The translations under genes were made by a program, and so were the position numbers. A stretch of 51,350 bases of DNA from Mycobacterium scrofulaceum (lineage in GTDB: Bacteria > Actinomycetota > Actinomycetes > Mycobacteriales > Mycobacteriaceae), in assembly GCF_001667885.1 (NCBI RefSeq), contig NZ_LZJW01000017.1:1-51350 (forward strand). Direction: 5' to 3'. Of this stretch, positions 16,396 through 24,680 are shown piece by piece. Each line of letters starts with the position of its first letter. Position 1 is the first letter of the stretch. Below the pieces are notes generated by a model. It ran no database searches. It saw nothing but the letters and a program-made list of their open reading frames with translations, and was not told the DNA's origin.

Positions 16396-17492
16396 ACCTC
16401 GAACTTTCCGACGAGCAGGTCGCGCTGCGCGACACCACCCGCCGTTATCTCGCCGAAAAGGCCTCCATCTCCGATCATGTGCGTCCGCAGCTGGACGACC
16501 CGACCGGCACCACGCAGCCCGTGTGGCGCGGCCTGGCCGACCTCGGGACCACCGGTCTGCTGGTGCCGGAGGTTTACGGCGGCGCCGGCATGACGATGGT
16601 CGAGGCCGGAATCGTTGCCGAAGAACTGGGTGCCGCCCTGCACCCCGGGCCGTGGCTGTCGACCGCGATCGCCGCCGCCCGAGCGTTGACCCGGCTCGGT
16701 GCGACGGAAGCCGGAGCGGAACTGTTGACCGGCATCGCCGATGGCACTACGGTCGCCACGCTCGGCTTCCTCACTGACGCTCCGGTCGCCGCGAGCCGGG
16801 AGGACTCCGAGCGCGTTGTGTTGCACGGCGAGATCGCCGCGGTGCCCGACGCCGCCGCCGCAGACGTGCTGCTGGCGCTCGCCGAGGATGACGGCAGTCA
16901 AGGGCTTTTCGCGGTGCGCACCGACTCGCCAGGGGTCTCGCTCGCGCCCGAGCACAGTATCGATCAGACCCGCAAGCAATTCCGCGTCACGCTCGACTCA
17001 GCGCCCGGGCGGTGGCTGGCGGCGCCGTCCCCGGGAGACGTCGCCGCGGTGATCGACGATGTGCTGATCGCGAACGCCGCCGACGCCCTGGGCGCCGCGC
17101 GGGCCGTCATGGAGATGGCCGTCGAATACGCCAAAACCAGAACACAATTCGGGCAGCCGATCGGCTCGTTCCAGGCGGTCCAGCATCTGTGTGTCGACAT
17201 GTTCGAGACGGTGGAGCTGGCCCGCAGCGGCGTGATCCACGCGCTCTGGGCTGCCGACAACGCCGACCCTGAGGAGCGGCACCTGTCCGCGCTGCGCGCG
17301 AAGGCGTTCGCCGGGCGCCTGGCCACGGTCGGTGACACGGCCATCCAGGTGTTCGGCGGCATCGGCTACACCTGGGAGCACGACGCGCACCTGTATCTCA
17401 AGCGCCTGCTCAGTTGGAGCGCGTTCCTGGCTGGTCCCGATCATTACCTCACCGAAGTCGGTGCGCGCCTTGCGAAGAGGGGCAAACCGTGA
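16392..17492 (+). CDS. Acyl-CoA dehydrogenase, FadE-type subunit 2
   Basis: 366 residues from ATG 16392, overlapping the first FadE stop by 4 bp. It has the N-terminal helical domain (LELSDEQVALRDTTRRYLAE), GLLVPEVYGGAGM, the FAD-binding TRTQFGQPIGSFQAVQH and the C-terminal VFGGIGYTWEHDAHLYLKR, whose Glu is the usual candidate base in this subtype. The substrate-binding middle domain is short and degenerate compared with subunit 1, consistent with an alpha2beta2 arrangement. It introduces a double bond alpha-beta to a CoA thioester. The following nitroreductase-like gene is coupled to it. Confidence 0.9.
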   Translation: MNLELSDEQVALRDTTRRYLAEKASISDHVRPQLDDPTGTTQPVWRGLADLGTTGLLVPEVYGGAGMTMVEAGIVAEELGAALHPGPWLSTAIAAARALTRLGATEAGAELLTGIADGTTVATLGFLTDAPVAASREDSERVVLHGEIAAVPDAAAADVLLALAEDDGSQGLFAVRTDSPGVSLAPEHSIDQTRKQFRVTLDSAPGRWLAAPSPGDVAAVIDDVLIANAADALGAARAVMEMAVEYAKTRTQFGQPIGSFQAVQHLCVDMFETVELARSGVIHALWAADNADPEERHLSALRAKAFAGRLATVGDTAIQVFGGIGYTWEHDAHLYLKRLLSWSAFLAGPDHYLTEVGARLAKRGKP

Positions 17493-18139
17493 TGGATGTC
17501 GAGCACCTGCTCAGCGCCACCCGCTCGGCGCGCAAGGCGCTCGACCTGGAAGCGCCGGTCGACCTCGCCGACATCCGGGAATGTTTGCGGATCGGTTTGC
17601 AGGCGGCCAACGGCTCCAATCAGCAATCATGGCGCTGGCTGGTGATCGCCGACCCGGCGCTGCGCGCCGAGATCGCCGAGCTGTATCGCGCGGCCTATCT
17701 GCTGCGCGTCGGCGGCCAGCTGATCGCCGACCTGGTGCCGGCCGGAACGCCCGAAGCCCGGATCATGTCGTCGACGGAATGGCTGGTCGAGAACATGTCG
17801 CGTGTTCCGCTGCTGGTGATCCCTTGCTATCAGCCGTACCTGCCCCGCATCGACGGCGACGAATCGTTTCATCAGGCCACGGTGTACGGCTCGATCTTCC
17901 CGGCCGTCTGGAACTTTCAGCTGGCGCTGCACACCCGCGGATACGGGACCTGTATCACCACCCTGCACCTGCATCGCGAGGCGGAGGTGCGGCGGCTGCT
18001 CGGGATCCCCGAAAGCTACGTTCAGGGTTGTCTGCTTCCGGTGGGCCGGCTGCGTGCCGGGCAGACATTCCGGCCCGCGCGGCGACGGCCGGTCGGTGAG
18101 GTGGTCGCGCGTGACGGTTGGGACGGGCCGGCGCTTTAG
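17492..18139 (+). CDS. Nitroreductase-family flavoprotein
   Basis: 215 residues from ATG 17492 (MDVEHLLSATRSARKALDL); a GTG at 17489, overlapping the FadE stop, is an equally plausible start. FMN-binding nitroreductase features: the N-terminal TRSARKALD, LQAANGSNQQSWRWLVI for phosphate/FMN contacts, and GYGTCITTLHLHREAEVRRLLGIP near the C-terminus. Such proteins reduce quinones, enones or nitro groups with NAD(P)H, or act as enoate-type reductases in degradation. Third gene of the operon begun by the two FadE subunits, so it probably acts on the same acyl substrate. Confidence 0.88.
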   Translation: MDVEHLLSATRSARKALDLEAPVDLADIRECLRIGLQAANGSNQQSWRWLVIADPALRAEIAELYRAAYLLRVGGQLIADLVPAGTPEARIMSSTEWLVENMSRVPLLVIPCYQPYLPRIDGDESFHQATVYGSIFPAVWNFQLALHTRGYGTCITTLHLHREAEVRRLLGIPESYVQGCLLPVGRLRAGQTFRPARRRPVGEVVARDGWDGPAL

Positions 18140-18196
18140 AATGGTCTGGCACCGCCGTTATGCAGCGCATTCGTTGGGCCCGCTCTGATAGCCTTT

Positions 18197-18210
18197 AACA
18201 AAGATTTGGT
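18197..18210. promoter_or_regulatory. Putative TetR-type operator, site 4 (autoregulatory)
   Basis: AACAAAGATTTGGT, half-sites AACAAAG and ACCAAAT. It ends four bases before a possible GTG start (18214) and 67 bp before the ATG (18277) of the double TetR regulator, so a bound repressor would block its own transcription. Confidence 0.65.
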
Positions 18211-18276
18211 TTGGTGAGAGGGACGAATGCGAAGACATGCTCGTCCGCAGTCGCCCGGACGCGCACGCGGCTGATC

Positions 18277-19557
18277 ATGCCGAGAGCCGAGTCATTGGGT
18301 GCGGGCGGCCCAGCAGATCCGGGGACGCGCCGCACCGAGATCCTGACCACCGCGGCCTCGTTGATCGCGCAGTCGGGATTGCGGACCTCCTTGCAGGAGA
18401 TCGCCGACGCGGCAGGCATTCTCCCCGGCAGCCTCTATCACCATTTCGAATCCAAAGAGGCGATCCTGATCGAGTTGATCCGTCGTTACCAGGAGGATCT
18501 GGACCGAATCGGGCAAGCCGCGCAAGCGAAGTTGGACAAACCCGACCCGCGCCCGGTTCCGGAGCAGGTCGTCGAGCTGGGCTCGGCGATCGCCAACTGC
18601 GCCGTGCAGCACCGCGCCGCGCTGCAGATGTCGTTCTACGAGGGGCCCAGCACGGACCCGGAGTTGATGAAGCTGACGCGGCAACAGCCGGTCGCGATTC
18701 AGGAGGCGATGCTGCAGACGCTGCGCGCGGGCAGGTGGAGCGGCTACATCAAGCCCGACATCGATCTGCCCACGTTGGCCGATCGCATCTGCCAAACCAT
18801 GTTGCAGGTCGGCCTCGACGTCATGAGGCATAAGTCGCCCCCCGACCAGGTGGCCGCGCTGCTTTGCCGAATCATGTTGCAAGGGTTGGCAACCCGACCA
18901 CCGACCGACTCGGCGCTGGACGGGTCCAACGCCTTCGCCGCCGCCAGTGACGTCATCGAGACCTGGTCGGACGACAGCGAGGCCGACCCCAGCGACAAAG
19001 CGGCGCACGTCCGTGCGGTGGCGCGAACCGAATTCGGCCGTAAGGGCTACGAGGCCACCACCGTCCGCGACATCGCCTCCGCGGCCGGCCTGGGCACGGG
19101 AACGGTTTACCGGGTTATCGGCTCGAAGGACGAACTCCTCGCGTCGATCATGGAATCCTTCGGCCGCAAGGTCGAGGCGGGCTGGGTCGGCGTCCTGCGC
19201 TCGGACGCCACGACCATCGAGAAGCTCGACGCTCTGAGCTGGGTAAACGTCAATGCCCTGGATCGGTTCTCCGACGAATTCCGGATTCAACTCGCCTGGA
19301 TGCGGCAATCTCCGCCGGACACTCCAAACCCGGGCTGGCTATACGCGACCCGCCTTCGGCAAATGAAAACGCTTCTGTCCGAAGGCATCCGTTCGGGGGA
19401 GATCACCGTCGACGCGGCGTCCACCGCAATGCTCGCACGCTGCGTCATCGGTCTGCAGTGGATACCGGAGAACATCCTCGCCGACATCGGCAAGCGCGCG
19501 GCCCTGGTGCACGTCCGCGACACGGTTTTGCGTGGCGTCGCGGTTCCCGCCGGGTAG
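18277..19557 (+). CDS. TetR-family regulator with two TetR units in tandem
   Basis: 426 residues from ATG 18277; a GTG at 18214 would add 21 residues and would fit a leaderless transcript. Two helix-turn-helix domains are evident. The first is RRTEILTTAASLIAQSG followed by TSLQEIADAAGILPGSLYHHF (about 18-65). The second, about 230 residues later, is AVARTEFGRKGYEATTV followed by RDIASAAGLGTGTVYRVIGS. Each is followed by a helical ligand-binding domain. Such fused repressors could bind a palindrome as a pseudo-dimer. Five similar palindromes, including one in its own promoter, occur around it and are its likely targets. Ligand unknown, perhaps a CoA thioester from the pathway. Confidence 0.92.
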   Translation: MPRAESLGAGGPADPGTRRTEILTTAASLIAQSGLRTSLQEIADAAGILPGSLYHHFESKEAILIELIRRYQEDLDRIGQAAQAKLDKPDPRPVPEQVVELGSAIANCAVQHRAALQMSFYEGPSTDPELMKLTRQQPVAIQEAMLQTLRAGRWSGYIKPDIDLPTLADRICQTMLQVGLDVMRHKSPPDQVAALLCRIMLQGLATRPPTDSALDGSNAFAAASDVIETWSDDSEADPSDKAAHVRAVARTEFGRKGYEATTVRDIASAAGLGTGTVYRVIGSKDELLASIMESFGRKVEAGWVGVLRSDATTIEKLDALSWVNVNALDRFSDEFRIQLAWMRQSPPDTPNPGWLYATRLRQMKTLLSEGIRSGEITVDAASTAMLARCVIGLQWIPENILADIGKRAALVHVRDTVLRGVAVPAG

Positions 19558-19564
19558 GTATTGA

Positions 19565-19578
19565 ACCAAAAAACTGTT
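19565..19578. promoter_or_regulatory. Putative TetR-type operator, site 5
   Basis: ACCAAAAAACTGTT, half-sites ACCAAAA and AACAGTT, 57 bp upstream of the SDR start. An extra dyad overlaps its right end (AACTGT at 19572 with ACAGTT at 19585), so this promoter may carry two overlapping sites. Confidence 0.55.
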
Positions 19579-19634
19579 ACCCATACAGTTGGGCGATTAG
19601 AACCGCGTTGGCAGTGAAAGAGAAGGGGATTTCC

Positions 19635-20477
19635 ATGACTATTGTCGATCGGTTGCGCTACGACGGCAAACGGGCTCTTGTCGTCGGCGGCGCCACCGGC
19701 ATGGGCGCGGCCGCGGCCAAGTCAGCGGCCGAACTCGGCGCCGAAGTGATCGTGATGGACTACGCGCCGGTGAACTACGACGTCGCCAAGTCCATCCAGG
19801 TGGACCTGCGCGATCCCGCCTCGATCGACTGCGCGCTCGATCAGCTCGACGGTCCGGTCCACGCCCTGTTCTCGGCCGCCGGCATCGCCGACGGAACGAC
19901 CGACCTGATGGCGATCAACTTCATCGGCCACCGTCATCTCATCGACCGGCTCCTCGAGAAGAATCAGCTGCCCTCGGGCTCGGCGATCTGCTTCATCTCC
20001 TCGGTCGCGGGCATGGGCTGGGAGAACGACCTGGAACTGCTGACGGAGTTCCTCGCGACGCCGGACTTCGCCTCGGCGCAGGAGTGGGTCAAGGCGCACG
20101 AGGCCGAAGGCATCATCCACTACGGCTTCTCCAAGAAGGTCGTCAACGCCTACGTCGCGACCCAGGGTTACCCGCTGCTGAAGAAGGGCATCCGAATCAA
20201 CGCGATCTGCCCCGGCCCGACCGACACGCCTTTGGCCCAGGCCAACGCCGACCTCTGGCTCACCTTCGCGCAGGACTACCGCGAAGAGACCGGTTCGAAG
20301 GTGCACACCCCGGAGCAGATGGGCGACGTGATGGCGTTCCTCAACAGCGCCGCCGCCTTCGGCATCAGCGGTATCACCCTGCTGGTGGACTACGGGCACA
20401 CCATGGCCTCGCTGACCAACGCCTACCCGCCGGGCAAGCCCATCATCGACATCATCATGGGGCGGGTCAAGCTCTAA
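19635..20477 (+). CDS. Short-chain dehydrogenase (3-alpha-hydroxysteroid dehydrogenase-like)
   Basis: 280 residues from ATG 19635 with an AGAAGGGGA site. Cofactor motif VVGGATGMGAAAAK (16-29), then CFISSVAGMGWENDLELL with the catalytic Ser and YGFSKKVVNAYV with Tyr-x-x-x-Lys. The short, Asp-rich segment after the first strand (VIVMDYAPVNYDV) and the insert around ENDLELLTEFLAT resemble bacterial 3-alpha-hydroxysteroid dehydrogenase/carbonyl reductases. It is monocistronic or the last gene after the TetR, and carries its own operator-like site. It converges on the P450 gene with a 4-bp overlap of stop codons. Steroid substrate is suggested, not shown. Confidence 0.9.
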   Translation: MTIVDRLRYDGKRALVVGGATGMGAAAAKSAAELGAEVIVMDYAPVNYDVAKSIQVDLRDPASIDCALDQLDGPVHALFSAAGIADGTTDLMAINFIGHRHLIDRLLEKNQLPSGSAICFISSVAGMGWENDLELLTEFLATPDFASAQEWVKAHEAEGIIHYGFSKKVVNAYVATQGYPLLKKGIRINAICPGPTDTPLAQANADLWLTFAQDYREETGSKVHTPEQMGDVMAFLNSAAAFGISGITLLVDYGHTMASLTNAYPPGKPIIDIIMGRVKL

Positions 20478-21679
20478 CTCTCGTCGACGCCGATGAGCAG
20501 GCGTTCCGGGCTGCGGCCCAGGACGCGGCGCCACGGGATGCGGGCGGGGTCCTGCCCCAAGTGCAGGGCGGGCCGTGCGGCGAGCGCGGCGCGCACGCAC
20601 TCCTCCACCGCGACTTTCGCGAGCGAGGTACCCAGGCAGTAATGCGCTCCGGCACCGAAGTTCATGAGCCGGGGCGTGCCCGCACGGGCGAACCGCTCGG
20701 GATCGAAGCAGTTCGGCGACCGCCACGCCGAGGCGTCCCGGCATGCCGAGGCGATGCAGAGCAGCACCATCTGCCCCGCCGGGATGGTTGTGTCGTGCAG
20801 GTCGATCGGCGCGACGGCGGTGCGCTGTATCAGCGGGATGCTGGGCTCGAGGCGAATGGTCTCAGCGGCCACACTCGCAAGCCGCGCGTCATCGTGCGCC
20901 ACCTCAGTGAGGCGGTCGCGGTACTGCAACGTCACCAGCAGGCTGCACGGTATCTGACTGCCCATCGTGTCGTGGCCGGCGACAAGAAGATTCGCGATCA
21001 TCGTCACGGTCTCGTCGCGGGTGAGCAACTCCCCGCCGGCCTCGGCGGTCAACAATCCGGTGATGAGATCGGGACCGGGGTCTTCGGTTCGGCGCTGCGC
21101 CAGCGCCTCGAGATACTGCCGCAATTCGACAATCGCTCTTGTCGCCTCCGCGATCTCGTCAGGGGTCATCACGTAGAACACCGGACTCAACGCATCCGCC
21201 CATCGGGAGAACACACCGACATCGCTGTCCGGGACTCCGAGGAGGCGACAGATCAACCGGGTTGACAGTCCGGCGCAGGAAGCCACCAGGTCTCCCCCGT
21301 TCAGCATTGCCGAGGCGATCGCAGCGGTGGCCATGTCCGCTGCGGTCGACCTCAGCTCCCCGACCGAGCGCGGGGTGAAGGCGCGGGACACCAGCGACCG
21401 CAGGCGGCGATGATAATCACCCTCGGTGGTGAACATCAGCTTGCTGTACCAGTCGCGCAGCGGCCCGTCGCTGATCCCCATGGTGTCGAACAGGGCCAGC
21501 CCGATGCCATTCAGCCGCTCGTCGCGGGCCAGCACCTCAACGTCGCGTTGCCGCAACACTACGGTGGCGCCTGTGATCTCGTCGGTGGCCAACGGGCCAC
21601 GCCGCGCCGCCTCGCCGAGAACCTCGTGCATCCGCGTGGTGAAGCTGCCGGTCAGGTCCACCATTGGTTTCGATCCCAT
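20474..21679 (-). CDS. Cytochrome P450
   Basis: 401 residues from ATG 21679, chosen because GGAG lies eight bases upstream; ATG 21685 and a GTG at 21703 overlapping the GMC stop are alternatives. I-helix AGHDT (234-238), ExxR ETIR (273-276) and haem loop FGAGAHYCLG with Cys348 are intact. It is translated right after the GMC oxidoreductase, so the two are one operon. The pair could convert an alcohol on a terpenoid or sterol-like substrate. It is not close in sequence to the P450 at 7889 beyond the shared fold. Confidence 0.94.
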   Translation of the reverse strand: MGSKPMVDLTGSFTTRMHEVLGEAARRGPLATDEITGATVVLRQRDVEVLARDERLNGIGLALFDTMGISDGPLRDWYSKLMFTTEGDYHRRLRSLVSRAFTPRSVGELRSTAADMATAAIASAMLNGGDLVASCAGLSTRLICRLLGVPDSDVGVFSRWADALSPVFYVMTPDEIAEATRAIVELRQYLEALAQRRTEDPGPDLITGLLTAEAGGELLTRDETVTMIANLLVAGHDTMGSQIPCSLLVTLQYRDRLTEVAHDDARLASVAAETIRLEPSIPLIQRTAVAPIDLHDTTIPAGQMVLLCIASACRDASAWRSPNCFDPERFARAGTPRLMNFGAGAHYCLGTSLAKVAVEECVRAALAARPALHLGQDPARIPWRRVLGRSPERLLIGVDES

Positions 21680-21699
21680 TTTCATTTCTCCGAGTCGGC

Positions 21700-23328
21700 T
21701 CACAGAGCGTGCCGGTGGCGCAGGATCTGTCCGGCGCGCTCGCCGATCACGACGCAGGGGGCCATGGTGTTTCCGGTGGTGACACGCGGCATGATGGACG
21801 CATCCGCGATGCGAAGTCCCTCTACCCCATAGACTTTCAGCGATCCGTCGACCACCGACATGCTGTCGTGGCCCATCTTCGCCGTACCTGCCTGATGGTG
21901 GTAGGTGGTGACCTCGTTGCGGATGAAACGCACCAGGTCAGCTTTGTCGAGGCTTCCCGGCATGACTTCTCGTTTGCTGAACCGGCGAAGGGGGCCGGAA
22001 TTGCCGAGTTCCCGGCACAATTCGAGGCATACCAGTGCGGCTTTGAGGTCGTCGGGATGGGAGAGCAGGTTGGCGTGAATCCGGACCGGGTCGCCAGGGT
22101 TCGGGCCGGTCAGACGAATCTGGCCGCGGCTTTTCGGGCGCACCACCGCGCCATACATGCTCCACCCCGCCTCGGGCAGGCCGAATCTCTCGGCGTTCTG
22201 CTCACTCGAGAAGGGGAACTCGAGCTGGTAGGCCTGCAGATCCGGCGTGCGCAAACCGGCAGCGCTTCGGGCGAACACGGTCATCTCTCCACCGCTGTTG
22301 CGCCACTGTAGCGGTTCCGAGTACTCCCAGACAGACGAGAAACCGGGGTGATCCTGCAAATTCCGGCCGACACCCGGCAAGTGCTGCACGGTCCGAATAC
22401 CGTGTGATTGCAGCTCATTTTGGTCGCCGATTCCAGACTGCATCAAGACCTTGGGAGTGTGGATCGCGCCGAGTGAGAGGATCACCTCGGACCTCGACTC
22501 GATGCTGTGCAGCTTGCCGTCCTGAATGAACTCCACGCCGGTGGCCCGTCCGCCGTCAAGCGTGATTCGGGTAACCAGCGCGCGCGTCAGCACCGTCACG
22601 TTCGGCCGGTCCATCAGTGGGAACAGGTAGGTGCGAAAGACCGACTGTCGCAGTCCGTTACGGATACGCAGATCCACGAGCGACGCGCCTCCGTCGCTTT
22701 CCATCAGCTCGCCGTTCTGGCTGTTGAAGGTCGGGATGCCCAGCGAGTCTGCGGCCGCCAGTCCGGCATGCGCGATCGGGCTGGGATCGGCCGCGGGTTC
22801 GACGTATACCGGCCCGCCGGTGCCGCGGTGCTCGGCGTCCGGAACACCGTGCCAGTCCTCGATCGCCCGGTAGATGGCGAGCACCGAGTCATAGTTCCAT
22901 TGCGGATCCTTGGCATCCGAGGCGAAGTAGTTCCAGTCGTTTCTGTGGCCCCGGGCCCACACCATGACATTGATGCTCGAACCGCCACCTAGGACCTTGC
23001 CCATCGAGTACGGGATCGCTCGCCCGTTCAAGTGGCAGTTCGGCTCGGCGGTGAATTTCCAGTCCCGCTCGCTGCCCAGATTCGCAAGCCACATCTCTGG
23101 TTTGCTGATCTCGGGCCCGCCGTCGCAGCCGCCTGCCTCGAGCACCAGGACACTCGCGGCGGGGTTTTCCGCCAGCCGGCGGGCCACCACCGAGCCCGAA
23201 GATCCCGATCCGCATACAATGAAGTCGTATTGCGGCCTCAGCCGTGCGGCAAGCCGCCGTTGATTCCGGTGCACGCGATCGGCGAATACCGCTGCGAGAA
23301 AATCTTTTTCGCTGGATGCCGATGTCAT
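21700..23328 (-). CDS. GMC-family FAD-dependent oxidoreductase (choline-dehydrogenase-like)
   Basis: 542 residues from ATG 23328, preceded by a strong GAGGAGGAAAA site. FAD-binding DFIVCGSGSSGSVVARRLA (35-53) with EAGG, GMC signature 1 around GKVLGGGSSINVMVWARG, signature 2 around GAIHTPKVLMQSGIG, and the C-terminal active-site region YHHQAGTAKMG and TGNTMAPCVVIGERAG are all present. It oxidises a primary or secondary alcohol with flavin. The first 30 residues form a charged extension with no signal peptide. A dyad GCCGGC-AAA-GCCGGC at 23343-23357 sits directly upstream of its ribosome site and could be a regulator site. The 235-bp gap before it holds no gene. Confidence 0.94.
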   Translation of the reverse strand: MTSASSEKDFLAAVFADRVHRNQRRLAARLRPQYDFIVCGSGSSGSVVARRLAENPAASVLVLEAGGCDGGPEISKPEMWLANLGSERDWKFTAEPNCHLNGRAIPYSMGKVLGGGSSINVMVWARGHRNDWNYFASDAKDPQWNYDSVLAIYRAIEDWHGVPDAEHRGTGGPVYVEPAADPSPIAHAGLAAADSLGIPTFNSQNGELMESDGGASLVDLRIRNGLRQSVFRTYLFPLMDRPNVTVLTRALVTRITLDGGRATGVEFIQDGKLHSIESRSEVILSLGAIHTPKVLMQSGIGDQNELQSHGIRTVQHLPGVGRNLQDHPGFSSVWEYSEPLQWRNSGGEMTVFARSAAGLRTPDLQAYQLEFPFSSEQNAERFGLPEAGWSMYGAVVRPKSRGQIRLTGPNPGDPVRIHANLLSHPDDLKAALVCLELCRELGNSGPLRRFSKREVMPGSLDKADLVRFIRNEVTTYHHQAGTAKMGHDSMSVVDGSLKVYGVEGLRIADASIMPRVTTGNTMAPCVVIGERAGQILRHRHAL

Positions 23329-23563
23329 TTTTCCTCCTCATCGCCGGCAAAGCCGGCAATCAACTTTCGGCGAAACCGCATCGTTTGCGCCATGATTCAT
23401 GGCTACACGACCGGCGCCATGACTAGCGGCGCTCGGCGGGGACGGGCGCGCTCAGCGGCCATCGCTCGGCGTTTTTCGGATAGACCGAGCGGACGGACCA
23501 AGCACGATCAGGGCACGAAGGGTTGCCCGACGACTCAAAGACCAAGTGGTTGTGCGGGGGCCG

Positions 23564-24556
23564 TCAGTCGGCGCGTGCGCGCAGGGTCTGGACCGGCGTC
23601 TCGCCGAACGTGGCTTGGTAGGCCGCGGCGAACCGACCGAGGTGGCCGATCCCCCAGCGCTGGGCGATGGCGGCGACGGTGGTTTGCGAGGGGTGCGACA
23701 CACGCAGATCGGCGTGCACGCGGCGCAGTCTGACCAACCGAAGGTATCCCATTGGCGACATCCCCACGTGTTGTCGGAAACCTTCCTGCAGCGCCCGCAC
23801 GCTCACGTTGCACTGCCGTGCCAGCGCCGCCGTCGAGAGAGCCGACTGCGGTGCCCTTTCGATGATGTCCACGGCTTCACGTACGGCTGCCGGCCTGGCG
23901 GGCCGCACCGAGGATGCCAGCTCCTCCCGATACGGATGGTTCGCCACCAGCAGCAGTCCATAGATCAGGCTCTCCGCCAGTCGGTCCCGTACCGCCCAGT
24001 GACGCAGCGGGTTGTCCACGCGGGCCAGTTCGCGGTTGATCCAGAAAACCTGACTCACCCAGCTCCTGGCGGCGCCGTCGGTGAGTGGCAGCGTCAGGTC
24101 GAAGGCGATGGGCGCGCGCGGCCGGTGACCGAGAAGGGTCTCCAGCGCGGTGTCGACCACCAGTTGATCGATCTTGACGCCCAGATGGCGAGAACCACCG
24201 GGCCATCGGGTGACCGCCATCTCGGCGTCGGGCCGGTAGATCGAAGCGGTCGTCGGAGACGAAACGAGCTCTCGCCCGAGGTGTTGCGACTCGAGCCAGC
24301 CTTCGATGGGAATGTGAACGTAGTAGCTGTCACGGCCCTCCGCGAAACCGAGTGACACGTCGGTGTCGTAGGCGAGCTCGGCCAGCGTGATAGGCCCGGC
24401 CTGTACCAGTCGTTGCGTGAAGCCGAAGCCCTCCGACGGACCGAGCAGGCGAAGTTTGTGGGAGTGGAACGCCGATTCACACAGATGGATCGCGTGGTCC
24501 GGTGAGCGGGTGCGAAAGGTGGTCGTTCCCTCGCCGCTGGAAGGTGTCCTCCCCAT
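23564..24556 (-). CDS. AraC-family transcriptional regulator
   Basis: 330 residues from ATG 24556; the 126 residues upstream in the same frame overlap the divergent gene and are rejected. The N-terminal part (CESAFHSHKLRLLG, VSLGFAEGRDSYYVHIPIEG) matches the AraC_binding_2-type ligand domain. The C-terminal about 100 residues carry two helix-turn-helix units: STAALARQCNVSVRALQEGF and TTVAAIAQRWGIGHLGRFAAAY, ending in the family signature FGETPVQTLR. It lies directly upstream of the GMC/P450 unit on the same strand and is the natural candidate to activate it. Ligand unknown. Confidence 0.92.
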   Translation of the reverse strand: MGRTPSSGEGTTTFRTRSPDHAIHLCESAFHSHKLRLLGPSEGFGFTQRLVQAGPITLAELAYDTDVSLGFAEGRDSYYVHIPIEGWLESQHLGRELVSSPTTASIYRPDAEMAVTRWPGGSRHLGVKIDQLVVDTALETLLGHRPRAPIAFDLTLPLTDGAARSWVSQVFWINRELARVDNPLRHWAVRDRLAESLIYGLLLVANHPYREELASSVRPARPAAVREAVDIIERAPQSALSTAALARQCNVSVRALQEGFRQHVGMSPMGYLRLVRLRRVHADLRVSHPSQTTVAAIAQRWGIGHLGRFAAAYQATFGETPVQTLRARAD

Positions 24557-24680
24557 CGTCTCTCTCTCAAGTCGACAGACTGCCTCTCCCCCAAGAACGG
24601 ACGGGCGACGCCATCGGTTCATCGCGTCGTCGCCGCAACGCGCCACCCCCCTGCTGCCCTGACCCCGGTACCGTCGGGGC

